Below, one piece after another: positions 52,519 through 63,992 of a stretch of 64,000 bases of DNA. A program made the translations under genes and the position numbers. Every line of letters starts with the position of its first letter. Within the stretch, counting starts at the first letter, position 1. The stretch comes from Garra rufa (Eukaryota; Chordata; Actinopteri; Cypriniformes; Cyprinidae): positions 10,570,046-10,634,045 of the forward strand of contig NC_133378.1 of NCBI RefSeq assembly GCF_049309525.1, read 5' to 3'. The notes beneath the pieces are model-generated. The model was not told where the DNA came from. It searched no databases and worked only from the letters and a program-made list of their open reading frames with translations.

Positions 52519-52756
52519 ACCTATAATCATCATCTCATGCAGACTAACATCACCTTTTAATACCTGCCGCTTATATTCAATCTGCTGCTTCTGTTGTTGT
52601 TCAATATTCAGTTCTTTCCTCAAAATCCTATTCCCTTGGACCGCAAAGACTAGTCGTTTGTAACGCCTCATCATCCTTTTGTAGCAAATCACACAATTAG
52701 TCATAATTAAACAGTTACTTCAAAATGGACAGTCAATAGTCCAGTCAATCTGCTGA

Positions 52757-53253
52757 CTTAAAGGTTGTATCAGCGATTTCTAGCCTAAAACATAAAGTGT
52801 CAATTTCAGCTGACCTTTCTTCACGATCCGCTCGCTGCCTGCCCCATAAATTGTCTGTGAAAAAACCACGTCTCTCTGGTCAGCCTAGGGTCCGAGATAT
52901 GCCAAAAAAACAATCGGCACTACCAACCTTTCCACAGATAAACAAACAGTGTTCCAACCAATCAGCGTCAGGGGTTTGGTGTTGTGGACTTTCGCTCCGC
53001 CTCCCTCACATCCCTGCACCAGTAGGAAAGTCCACAACACCAAACCCCTGACGCTGATTGGTTGGAACACTGTTTGTTTATCTGTGATAAACCGATTGTT
53101 TTTTTTGGCATATCTCGGACCCTAGGCTGACCAGAGAGACGCGGTTTTTTCACAGACAATTTATGGGGCAGGCAGCGAGCGGATCGTGAAGAAAGGTCAG
53201 CTGAAATTGACACTTTATGTTTTAGGGTAGAAATCGCTGATACAACCTTTAAG
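52757..53253. repeat. Near-perfect 0.5-kb palindrome
   Basis: Left arm 52757-52993 and right arm 53026-53253 are reverse complements with only a few small differences, around a spacer of about 32 bp. Outer ends are CTTAAAGGTTGTATCAGCGA and its complement. Because of the symmetry, the same spurious ORF (MSISADLSSRSARC...) appears on both strands. Probably a MITE of the foldback type. Confidence 0.9.
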
Positions 53254-53925
53254 TATTATATTAAGACTTTAAGACTTAATATAATGAAAATGATTTCTCT
53301 TACTGAAATTAATTTAGAAATTCATAAAATAATCTGCCAATGGGGTAAGAAAAATAATCGGATTTCAAAAAATTAATTTGCTTGTTTTAAGCAAATACTC
53401 ATTTAATTTTGACTTATTTGAATGAAAGACAATAATTTTCACTTGTCTAGAAAATCCTTATTGATTTAAGAATTTTTAGATGTTTTGACTGGAAACGAGA
53501 CAAAAAAAGTGAAGATTTGGTTTTAAAACACACAATTTGGTTTTCAAAAAGCCTTTTCCCAAAAGGTACATCTTGAAAAAGGGGGGGGTCGTCTTATATT
53601 CGGGTCAATATGGTAATACCTAGATTTAAAATATTGTCTGCACCCAACATACACTGATTTTCTTTCAAAAGTCTGCCTGACCAATATTTGCAGACTCACT
53701 CTGAATTTTAGTCAGTCTAGGCTAGTCTAGCCCACAATATTAAAATAATACAAGTTTTTATTAGCTAATGAAGTCTTTATGGTCCAAAGGACAGAATGAT
53801 TCTTCTCTTCACCTTCATTTTTATTTTTTTTAAATATCCATTACAAACGATATCAGCATGTTAACCAGCTCCCGCATTTTATTTGTTTGATTTGTTTTAA
53901 TTCCTTTGTGTATGTCTCCCTGTAG

Positions 53926-55510
53926 CTGACGGCTGTGTCGGATGCCAAACAGAAAGGAAAATTGGGATGCCAATGACAAGCATGACTGTGGATGAAACAT
54001 CACTTGTATTGTGCGTTTGTGTGTGTGTTTATATAGATCTATGTAAGTGTCAGAAGTCTCCTCACAGCTGCAGTGAGCTCCTCCCATCCACATCCATCAC
54101 CAGGTTTCACCTTAAACACACGAGCCAAAGACGAACAAAAATTGCCCCGTCCACACATAACAAAACCTCTCCCTCTGAAAAAAAAAAAAAAATAGTGCTT
54201 TTATCAGTTTTCAAACACTGGAAACATGCAGCAGTCACTGTATTCTCCGGCAATAACAAGAGCCGGTGTTGACGTTGTCTTTGCTTTGATTTCTTTGAGT
54301 TCTGTTTTTATTTTTATTGTCTACACACTTTTGTTTCGTCTGTGATTTTGTCGTCTAAACTGACGGTCTTTCATCTCACAAAGATGCTTTTTATTTCGTC
54401 TGATGACTTTGAAAATAAAACCAGTAAGTTAGAAACACTGATTCCAGTTCAGCGAAACACTGATTAGAGACTAGAGTCTTGTCTTTCGATGTCCAGTTAA
54501 GATCAATCCATCCGTAAGTTTGTCAGTATTTTAAGTCAGGTGACCAACAGGCTTCAGTACAAATGTTTTTTGACCATTCAAACATAATGACTATGGTACG
54601 AGTTTCAATAGGAAAGGTTTGGCCACAGAAACTCAGTGGGAGATACTGTGTTGTGACGTCTTATGGTACACTATTTTGATAAGTTAATAACTTTATGATG
54701 GCATGAGAATGGTACAGTCCAGATTAGTGACTCTTACACGTATACTGTGATTTCTAATACAAAATAATGGCGTTAATGTGACACTACAAACAACAGCGAG
54801 TTGTTTTTATGTGGAGTTTTGTGTCTTTCCTTTAATGATTAAGTTGCAGAAAGCAGGGTATGTCTAAAAAATAAAAATGAAACAGAACCTGCGCTTATGT
54901 TTTGTGTAGATAACGATGCATAATTATGAGGTGTAGATGGGAAATATTCCTGTATGCATTTAGCCCTAGTTTACAAGGATTTTAAGTCTGGTACTTTTTA
55001 TTTAGATTTTTTTTTTCTTCATTTTTAACATGGTACGTGTGCTAAATACAAGCAGATGCTAACGCTAGCACCTGTAACAGCCACAGTGTTTGCACAACTA
55101 ATCACGTTAGCGAATACAACGGTGACAGTTGGGATCATATTCATGGCTAAATGATTCAAATATAAACATTATGGAATTGTAAAGTAATCCTGGGTGGTCT
55201 GTTTTTTGATACTTGAATGATTCTGCTTTTATAGATATCTCTCTCTATATATGTATATGTATGTACTGTATGTAATTTTTTTTTTCTTTAACTTTTTGGT
55301 CATGTTTTGTCATATCTAGAGAGGAACGTCTTTTTAAAGCTCAACATATCATGATGCAAGTGAGCATGAGACTGACAATGGAATCTCTGAGAGACCTTGC
55401 CACAGAATCAAAGAACGATTGTAAATAATCTTGGGCTTCCAGTCTTTTTTATGATTATTATTTTTCATAATTGTACATCCAATAAATGAAGAGATGGTAT
55501 CCAGTGTCCT
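53926..55510 (+). other. Possible alternative terminal exon / distal 3' UTR of anks1a
   Basis: A good acceptor (TGTCTCCCTGTAG) at 53925 is followed by about 1.6 kb of mostly unique + strand sequence. This ends with AATAAA at 55481-55486 and a GT-rich downstream element; a second AATAAA lies at 54414. If joined to the phase-0 donor at 41642, it would add LTAVSDAKQKGKLGCQ and a stop (53926-53976) in place of the YETTIF tail. It could instead be an independent transcript's last exon. No homology supports the peptide. Confidence 0.35.
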
Positions 55511-55525
55511 GTTGTTTTTTGTACA

Positions 55526-56175
55526 TACAGTTGAAGTCAAAAGTTTACATACACCTTGCTGAATCAGCAAAATGTTAATTATTTTACTAGAATAACAGTA
55601 ATAGTTGTTCATGAGTCCATTGTTTGTCCTGAACAGTTAAACTGTCTGCTGTTCTTCAAAAAAATCCTTCAGGTCCCACAAATTCTTTGGTTTTTCAGCA
55701 TTTTTGTGTGTTTGAACCCTTTCCGACAACGACTGTATGATTTTGAGATCCATCTTTTCACACTGAGGACAACTGAGGAACTCACATGCAACTATTACAG
55801 AAGGTTCACACAATCACTGATGTTTCAGAAGGAAACACAATGCATTAAGAGCCGGGGGTGATAACTTTTGAACAGAATGAAGATGTGTACATTTTTCTTA
55901 TTTTGCCTAAATATTATATTTCTTTCATTTAGTACTGTCTTTCAGAAGCTAAAGAAGATAAGTCAAATTTACCCTGATCTTCAAATTCAAAAAGGGTTAA
56001 AATGCACAAAAATGCTGAAAAAACTAAGGATTTGTGGGACCTGAAGGATATTTCTGAAGAACAGCGGAATCAAGGGAATCATGTAGAAACTATCACTTTA
56101 AAACCAGCTGTGGATCATTAAGGTAACAACACAAACGGTCATTTTTTTATAAATTCAACTATTATTTTCTCTTTT
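55526..56175. mobile_element. Non-autonomous Tc1-like element, copy 4 (truncated)
   Basis: Starts TACAGTTGAAGTCAAAAGTT just after the polyadenylation signal at 55481. The right end is missing. It lies in the gap between the two convergent genes. Confidence 0.75.
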
Positions 56176-57146
56176 ATTTCAGTTACAAAATTTTGGCTCA
56201 TTTTATTTAGCGTAAATATGAATTTACTAAAGCCATTGTGTAGTGATTACATTTGAAGTGATTTGTTTCTGTATTTAAGTGTTTGAAGCTTTCTTGCAAA
56301 TAATAGGTGGAACTTAATTTTGAAGTTGCAAAAGTTTTATTCAAAAACATTTAGGAGCAGAAATTCCTTCATTTTAGACCTGCAAGATGTTGAATGAACA
56401 ATTGGACACAATATATTAATGTCCTGTTGACGAGTATTACAGAAGACACAGCAAAAACTTCACTCGACAGTTTCACAAAAACATAATTTAAACATTTCCC
56501 TGACAACAACATGCAAACTTTTTACAATACCGAAGAATCAGTTTGAAATGTGATGTTGCAAGCTGACAACAAAATCATATTAAGAGTGATAATATTGTCT
56601 GGTTTGTTCCTTGAGTGTTGACAAATGTACCACAAAAATATACAATGAAATAATTTTTCCTTTGGACAATGTTAGTGTTTTACAACTGACATTACCATTT
56701 GTTGTGCCTATATAATTTTGTGTGCTGAAAATGTCCTGCTTTTTGTACATTTGTTGTCAATGTGCTTTTTGGTTCTTTTGTTTAATGGATTCATGTGCTT
56801 CTAAAATTGTGAAATCGACTCAGTCAACAGCTCATTCTTTTCTTGTACTTTCTTGCAAACTTTTAAAATTTATCACACATATTGAGCCAAAACAACAGCA
56901 GCAAATTCTTAACCAATCACCAGTGGCCAGTTGTTCAAAAGTAATCTGATCGGATTTTGGCCATCGGATTGGATCAAATCTTAAAAATGGGTTGAAGAAT
57001 CCTGAATTCGGATTAGATCACAAAATCCAATCTTGGTTTTGATCTGGATGAAATCCTTAGTTTGTGTCACTGATTGTAAAAAAGTAAGATTAATTACCTG
57101 ATCCTGGATAGCAAAACATGAGATTTTTAAATCCAGATCATTCCAT

Positions 57147-57266
57147 GTTGAAAAAACCAGCATGCGCTGGTCCTTAGCTGGTCATGTTGCTAGTCAAGGA
57201 CCAGCATAAACCAGCATCCCAACATCAAAACCTACCTAACCAGCATATGCTGTTTTTTTTTTCAAC
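57147..57266. repeat. Palindromic 'accagc' MITE, short copy
   Basis: 'gttgaaaaaaccagcatgcg' at the left and 'catatgctgttttttttttc' at the right, with ACCAGCATAAACCAGCAT inside. Related to 18068-18312. Lies in the inferred pdzd4 3' UTR. Confidence 0.8.
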
Positions 57267-57806
57267 TGGGTTCTGATCCAGATTAAACTTTTTGAACAGC
57301 TGGCCCCACATTAACTTTCTAATTTCCTCAAGAAACACAAGATTTGGGGCCAGTTGCATAAACACTCCTTCTTAAAAATTTTGACCAACTAGTAGTTGGA
57401 AAAAGAGAGATGACTATTAGTCTAAGCACTTTAAGCAACAGGCTCAAGAACTGTTTCTCTTATCATGAAATGTTCTTAGTGTTTATGAAAGAAAATGCTT
57501 TAAACTGGTTTGGAAATGCTAAAGACCACCACTGCATTGTAACAGTCTGAGAGTGACCATGAAATTTCAAGCATCAAAGCAATGTACAGAGAGGGAACAG
57601 AGAGCTGATCCCAGAGTACATGTTAATTATGAAAAATTTACATTCATTTGCCATTAGCCTTTCTGTCTTTTACATTTCTTTTGTACATTTATATTCATCA
57701 TTGTTTATTCATTGAGCTGCTAGGCATCTTCGTCAGACAGCTGCAAATATTTTGTTAATGCTGCAATCCAAATATCTTCACTATTTCATTGTTAAAATGT
57801 CTAGTT

Positions 57807-57985
57807 CAGGGTGCCCAAACTTGGTCCTGAAGATCCAATGTCCTGCAGAGTTTAGCTCCAACTTGCTGGAAAGTTTCTAGTATGCCTAGTAAGATCTTGA
57901 TTAGCTGGTTAAGGTGTGTTTAATTGGGGTTGAAGCTAAACTCTGCAGGACACCGGCCCTCCAGGACTGAGTTTGGGCATCCCTG
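57807..57985. mobile_element. Short hAT-type MITE next to the pdzd4 stop codon
   Basis: CAGGGTGCCCAAACTTGGTC at the left and GTTTGGGCATCCCTG at the right. It is flanked by GTCTAGTT and ATCTAGTT, a 7-of-8 target duplication. It ends 20 bp from the pdzd4 stop codon. 179 bp. Confidence 0.85.
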
Positions 57986-58005
57986 ATCTAGTTTCACACT
58001 AATTA

Positions 58006-59886
58006 TTAAACAGTGGTCACAGATAGCAAAGGGTTGTACACTTTCTTCCCATCTACAGAACGGGTTCCATGTGCCAGGAGCTCCTGAATGGTGATCCAGT
58101 TGTCTAAGATGCGTCGACTACGTTTCTTCATACTCTTTTTCTGGCTGAGCTCAAGTATAGAAGCCTGACCTTGTGGTGGAGAGTCTTGTTCCTTCTCTTT
58201 CTCACGCAAGAAGTCTAGTCGGCTCTGCATCATGAACTCTCGGCGTCGCCTTTGCTCACGAGCTCTCAACAGCTGCTGCTTGCGTTCCTCCTTGCTCCAA
58301 TAGCGTCCCATCTTCATTTCACTGACCGCATCATCGTCCGTGGTCATCCCACTGCGCTCCTCTCGAATCTTCATGGCACGAGCCTTTAGCAAGCGGTCTC
58401 TTACCGGACGTTTAGCGACATAGCGCGAGCCGTCGCTGCGAATCTTTACCTTCCACTCCATTCGAGGTGAAGATGGAGGTAGTGGAGGTGGCATAATCAA
58501 AGAACTTGCAGGAGCAGCTAAGGAGTCTTTGTTAGTATAAGTTAAGGTATTGGAGTGAGAAGGAACCTCCTCGTTGGCATCCCTAACTTCTGGACTGTCG
58601 TTTGTAGACATGTCTCTCAACTGCATGCAACTCTGGTAGCGCTGAGGCAGTGTGGTACTGCAGCTACGACGGGACAAGTATGGACTGTTTTCAGCACTCC
58701 TTCCTCCTTTCACGATCCCGGTATTAAGATTCCCATTCGCATGGGAGCCCCTTCGTGCTCCGTCCAAGCCCTTTCTACTACTCCCACCATTCCGGGATAA
58801 TGATCGAAGCTTTGGAGTAGAGTTTTTGTTGTCCCCTGTTTCTTCACTCTTTTTCTTGGCATCCGATGAAGAAGGTACGTTTAGATTCTTATCCCTACTT
58901 GTGCTTGTTCTGTGACGTGGCGTCCGAGGTCGCATGGTTGCAGAGGCACTGGAATCTCCAGCTGCAGACGGTGAAGGGTATCGTTCACTTGCCAAAGGAG
59001 TGCTTCTGCAACTTTCCCCACCGGTATTATAGGCGCTTGTGCTCTCCTTATCAGACCGTTCCCTTTCTGGGATCTCGTTGATGTCTGACAGATCATGGTG
59101 GATCGCCTCGGCACCTCCACACCTTGCCTTTGCTCCTTTTTCCTCATGATCCTCTTCGTCAGCTGGCCAGACCTTTAGACAGCGTTGGCGCAACTGCTGC
59201 ATCTTTTGAGCTCGCAAAACATTGCGCCACTTAAACTCCAGGTGACGTATTTCCTCATCTAGAAGGGCAATCTCATGCTGCATCAGGCTCTCGTTGCAAT
59301 TCATGTCTACAGGAACACCTGCTCCTGCAAAATCACCTCCACCATGGTTCCTTCCATCCAAAAGAAAAAGTGCATTTCCGTTCTTCTCGTAAAGGCACCG
59401 GATCTCCAGTAGCTCTCGGTAACGTTCGTATTCTTCTTCAGTTAACCCTGGCATCAGAGTTCTGCTCGTCACCGAGCCTAATGATTCAGGAGCCCCATGA
59501 TCTGCCGCTCCCACCCCATCTGGCCCTAGCAGTGAGTCGTTGCTGTAGTGGAATTCCCATCCGTGCTGAGCAGCTCTGAACTTGCGCAAACTACCAGGTG
59601 TATTGGTTGCATTGGTTGTGCATGCACTGGTGGCATCATCGGCCAGCTCGGAGGACTCTTCACAGCGTGTGCTTTCATCTGTGCGACCCACCCCACTGTC
59701 TAGCTCCTGGCTGTTATTAAGTGCAGTGTGCCATAAGTTGGGCCGACCAGCTCGGATCCCATTGATGTCACTCAGCAAGGAGCTCGCTTTCCTTCGGTGC
59801 TGAGGGCTGGGTAAGTTAGAGACATTTTCCAAGTCCTCTAGATCCAGGCCCACGCCCAACTCCAAATCCAGATCATCAGCCTCATT
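58006..59886 (-). CDS. pdzd4: PDZD4 (PDZRN4L/LNX5) large C-terminal coding exon
   Basis: The exon begins after acceptor CCTTGGCAG (phase 0, residues NEADDLDLEL) and encodes 626 residues to TAA at 58006-58008. Family marks in order: NSQELDSGVGRTDES (about 58-72), NTPGSLRKF (95-103), LTEEEYERYRELLEI (148-162), a helical EIRHLEFKWRNVLRAQKMQQ segment (212-231), SDKESTSAYNTGG, SPYLSRR, then MEWKVKIRSDGSRYVAKRPV (476 on), MTTDDDAVSEMKMGRYWS, basic coiled stretches, and NPLLSVTTV. PDZD4 is the RING-less member of the LNX3/LNX4/LNX5 group; this exon carries the C-terminal LNX3-homology region. The TTV end is a class I PDZ ligand. The match is closer to PDZD4 than to PDZRN3 or PDZRN4 (for example RYVAKRPVRDRLLKARA and YNPLLSVTTV), as I recall them. 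The PDZ-domain exons are not in the window. Human PDZD4 is about 769 aa in total. Confidence 0.93.
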   Translation of the reverse strand, partial: NEADDLDLELGVGLDLEDLENVSNLPSPQHRRKASSLLSDINGIRAGRPNLWHTALNNSQELDSGVGRTDESTRCEESSELADDATSACTTNATNTPGSLRKFRAAQHGWEFHYSNDSLLGPDGVGAADHGAPESLGSVTSRTLMPGLTEEEYERYRELLEIRCLYEKNGNALFLLDGRNHGGGDFAGAGVPVDMNCNESLMQHEIALLDEEIRHLEFKWRNVLRAQKMQQLRQRCLKVWPADEEDHEEKGAKARCGGAEAIHHDLSDINEIPERERSDKESTSAYNTGGESCRSTPLASERYPSPSAAGDSSASATMRPRTPRHRTSTSRDKNLNVPSSSDAKKKSEETGDNKNSTPKLRSLSRNGGSSRKGLDGARRGSHANGNLNTGIVKGGRSAENSPYLSRRSCSTTLPQRYQSCMQLRDMSTNDSPEVRDANEEVPSHSNTLTYTNKDSLAAPASSLIMPPPLPPSSPRMEWKVKIRSDGSRYVAKRPVRDRLLKARAMKIREERSGMTTDDDAVSEMKMGRYWSKEERKQQLLRAREQRRRREFMMQSRLDFLREKEKEQDSPPQGQASILELSQKKSMKKRSRRILDNWITIQELLAHGTRSVDGKKVYNPLLSVTTV

Positions 59887-60464
59887 CTGCCAAGGATAAA
59901 GGTTTGGAATGTTAGAAAACAGCAAACAAATAAAACCTAAAATAGCAAAATACTAAAATCCTCTAAGAATTGTGTGCAAAGAAATGATTTAAAAAACACA
60001 ATATTCTGATTGGTCTAAAGCAGTGGTTCCCAACCACGTTCATTGAGCCCCCAACACTGCAAATTTTGCATGACTCCTTTGTCTCAGGCTACTTTCACAC
60101 TGCAGATAAATGTGGCCCAAATCGCAAACCACATGGAATATAATCTTTCTAGTTCCGATTTGTGCCACTTTCATATATGGTTCTAAATTCAATACAGGTC
60201 AGGTGTTTTGCAATGCGACTGCAGTCTGAACACTCAACGTCACTCTAGTTCAACATCTGTCACGATTCTGTGCTCACGGGGAGTCACTTCAAAGATTTTA
60301 CATAAACATGACCAAAGTTATCAAGATCAGTTGCAAAAGGTAGGCAGTGGAAGTACAGTGATGTGTCAGAACTCATTATTATAAGTATTATAATGACAAC
60401 ACTATATACAAGGGTTGTTTTTTCAACTCTGGTGGTTAAAGGGACCCCATTAATGCAATATTAA

Positions 60465-60908
60465 GGGGAGAGTGGGGTAAGAATGAGCCATTTTTTTACT
60501 TATGTGGTCCTCAAGATAAGGGAAAATGAGGCCAAAGTACAATGAAAGTATCTAACGTAATTTCAGGATGTTTCCTATCATTTTAAATGATCAAACTGTA
60601 TCTATGACAAAGGGTTCTAAAAATATGACTTTAAAAAAAAGTGTTCCTGTGGCTTAATTTGCCTCAGATTAGGGGTAAGTTGACCCAAGTAAGTGGGTAA
60701 GATACACCATCTGCTAAAATTTGACTTTGACAAGCCAAGAACAGTTTTTAAAGTTAATGGGTGCCTTCCATATGTTTCTCTTTTTCACAGTCTGGTAGAA
60801 ATTATGTGTAATACCAAAAGACATGGTCACATGACAGTAAAAGTATACAGTTGCCAAGATAGAGGGGGTGGGTCAGCTTACCACTGGCTCAACTTACCCC
60901 ACTCTCTC
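60465..60908. repeat. MITE with 'ggggagagtggggtaa' inverted ends
   Basis: GGGGAGAGTGGGGTAAGAAT at 60465 and ACTTACCCCACTCTCTCC at the right end. Non-coding, inside the pdzd4 intron. Confidence 0.8.
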
Positions 60909-61245
60909 CAACCACAAAAACGTGGGCTAGTTTTGGACTAGTTTTGAGAAGCAACTGGCCGGATTTTGTTGTGAAAATGTGAAAAAGAGAAAACCCTCTC
61001 TGTATTGTCTTTTCGCGCATACAAGTTAGTTGAGAACCATGACTGGAAATCTTATATTGACCACATATAAAACAATGTAAACAGCTATACAAAATTAGCG
61101 GAATTGAGCACTAAGGCTTGCAGTGTAAAGGTCATTTCACGTCTTAGAGTCTCTACCAATAAGCTGATGACCTAAATCAAATATATTTGATAAAGGCCAC
61201 AGGTAAATGTGTACTATTTGTTCTCATGAACGTGGCTAAGATCCA

Positions 61246-61610
61246 CTAGTCCAGAGGTGTCAATTCAGTTCCAACTCGGTCCTGAAGGGCCAATGTCCTG
61301 CAGTTTAGCTTTAACCCTAATAAAACACATCTGAACCAGATCAAGGTCTTACTAGGCATACTAGAAACTTCCAGACAGGTGTGTTGAGGCAAGTTGGAGC
61401 TAATCTCTGCAGAACAATACCTTCCAGGACAGTGTTTGGAGACCTCTACTAGAGGTCCTGTCCTGGAGAGTTTAGCTCCAACCCTAATTAAACACACCTG
61501 AACCAGCAAACAAGGTCTTCAGGATTACTAGAACCTCAAGGCAGGTGTTTTGGAGCTGGTTGGAGCTAAACACTGCAGGGCAGTGACCCTCCAGGGCCGG
61601 AGTTTGAAAC
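61246..61610. repeat. Compound remnant of the CAGG..CCTG MITE family
   Basis: Text such as 'ggtcctgaagggccaatgtc', 'tagctccaaccctaattaaa' and 'gccggagtttgaaacac' resembles 57807-57985 in two partial, joined copies. Confidence 0.65.
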
Positions 61611-63560
61611 ACATGTGCACTAGTCAGCGGCAAACAAATTAAAATGTCCCTGTTAGAGCGGCAGAGGGCAGTGTTTGTCTGAATAATCCGATGTCTGGAT
61701 ACTGTAAATGATTGTAGGGTCTTTTCCCATCTGTTGTAGGAGACATTTAGACGTGAGAGGTTTCTCAAATGAGCCACCTGTGCTGGGGAATATACTGGCC
61801 CAAGGGCTCACACGCCATCTGGAGCTTGCATAAAACACACAAACACACAACACACTTGTGAGCTACTGACCCCAAATACTAAAATCTGTGACTATTTCCC
61901 AAATGACCATTCACTGACCATTTGTTGTTATCTTTGGTTTTAATCATTTTCCACTAACTGTTCTTAAAAAAAAATCATGAATAGGGTTTTACTTAATGCC
62001 AAATTAATGAATACAAATGCCAGTATTCTAGATGTTGAATACAATTAACAATGGAATTTTATTTTTTAAAACTGATCCCAAATGGGTCTTATTCAGTACA
62101 CTAAATATATATGAAGTGTTTTCATTGACAGCTACACATTTTAATAAACATAAATGTGTCTTTGTGGGTTCCAGATGAGCATCTTTCTATACTTAATTTA
62201 TCAGAATTTATATATGCAAATAAGATGTATTTTGAGATCTTGATTACTTGTTTTCCTTGCACAGCTTTGTGTCAAATAGCATCAAGCTAAATGAACTTCA
62301 TAAACATGCCTCAGACTTCAAATGTTGACTTAGTCTATTTGTATTCATGAACTGGGTCATTCCTCAGGGGTTTGCATTATGTTTTATTTAAATATTTACC
62401 AGTGGGATACGGACTGTTGCTATGGCTTCCACATGGGCTAAAGATGATAAATCTGGTTGTTAAAACATGTTGACAGACAATGAGATTTGGGACCAATCAA
62501 TGAAGAGACTCGCACGCAGTGTGAGTCACACAGAAAGACAAGATCATCATTTTGGTGTTCATTTAAACAAACTCGTTTGTTGATTTTGATGCTCTCTCTC
62601 CTCTGCTGTATCTTCGTCATCTGATTTTATTTACCTTGTCAAAATGAGCCATTTTCAATCACGAACACTGCATGGAATACTATATCCCACAATGAAATGC
62701 ACTCAACTTGACCTTCAATTTCAGTTTGATGGATTGAACTGTATCTCCAATAGTTATTATGGCAATTTCAGGTCATTTTATACAAAATTGCAATGAAAAT
62801 GGAAAATAACAAGGATGTTTTTATAGAGTATTTTATAGAGTATTCAATAAGTAGTAGCTACAATTCCATTCCAAACACAGCCGAATTCTCAGGCTGCCAT
62901 GGAAATCCGTTGAAGGAAATTAAATGGACATGGTGACTCGCTGTTGGAAGTGGTATATTATGGGATGTCCTACGTGTCTCTCTCTCAAAGCATAACCTTG
63001 AGTAGAACAAAAGACTGCTGAACCGGCTCTGTGTGTCCTTGTCTCTCCTTGTTTTTTTTTCCTCATCCATTCTCCTCTCCATTTATTTCCTCGTCGGGGT
63101 TTCTGTCCTACCCTGACCTCTCCTGTCTGCTTTCATTTGTAAACAGGGAACAGAATGAAGCCATGTGTTCACCTGTACACTAGAACACATTTGCCTGTTA
63201 CTGCTTGAATAAGCAGACCATGATACACTTCACGTAATGTCTGAAGATCAAATTTGTTGCCGTTAATGGCTTCAGTAATACTTTGTCATTCAACAAAGCT
63301 GTTTTTGGCAGCAGTGCTGTGCCACTACTAAGTCCACAGCAAAAGGAATTATATTTACTCGAGTTCTGAGTTTGCACTTTGAATTGAATGCAGTGAGATA
63401 AAGGCTGGGTGCTGCAAAACAATTCAAAAACAATAAACTGACAACATGTCTTTCAATTACACTCCCCCTGCTGCAATAAGAAAAAAAAAGTAGGAAACAC
63501 TGCCAAAGCGATTAACTTAATGGAATCAAGCGATCATATCTGACTGTGCAAATATAGGCC

Positions 63561-63992
63561 TACACTCTTAGAAATAAAGCTTTGCAGTGATGCTGTAGAA
63601 GAATTTTTGGTTTCCCAAAGAACCTTTCCATGAACAGTTCTTAAAAGAACCATTTTGAAGAACATACACTCTTAAAAATAAAGGTGCTTCACGATGCCAT
63701 AGAAGAACCTTTTTTGTCTGAATGGTTCCATAAAGAACCTTTAACATCTGAAGAACCTTTCTGTTTCACAAAAGGTTCTTTGTGGCAAAAGAAGGCTCTT
63801 CAGATTATAAAAAAGGTAAGAAAGAGATGGTTCTTTAAAGAACCTTTGACTGAATGGTTCTTTGTGGAACCAAAAATGGTTCTTTAATGGCATCGCTTGA
63901 AGAACCTTTTTTGCATTTGAAAGGTTCCATGGATGTTCAAGGTTCTTTATGGAACCATCAATGCCAATAAAGAACCTTTATTTTTAAGAATG
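63561..63992. repeat. Two palindromic MITEs in tandem ('ttaaaaataaaggtgcttc' family)
   Basis: A partial copy (63561-63662) is followed by a fuller copy (63666-63992) that runs from 'cactcttaaaaataaaggtg' to 'cctttatttttaagaatg'. The ORF at 63684 is spurious. Same family as 11531-11723. Confidence 0.78.

Larger units (their letters stand above)
56330..58005 (-). other. pdzd4: pdzd4 3' UTR (inferred)
   Basis: On the minus strand, AATAAA lies at 56341-56336. A mostly unique stretch runs from there to the stop codon, giving a 3' UTR of about 1.67 kb. It contains two MITEs (57807-57985 and about 57147-57266). The end is inferred from the signal and the repeat-free context only. Confidence 0.45.

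Noticed and set aside
52797..53213. Two ORFs with the same N-terminus on opposite strands
   Set aside because: Mirror images created by the palindrome, not genes.
58555..59803. Several plus-strand ORFs opposite pdzd4
   Set aside because: Shadow frames of the strongly coding minus-strand exon; no independent similarity.
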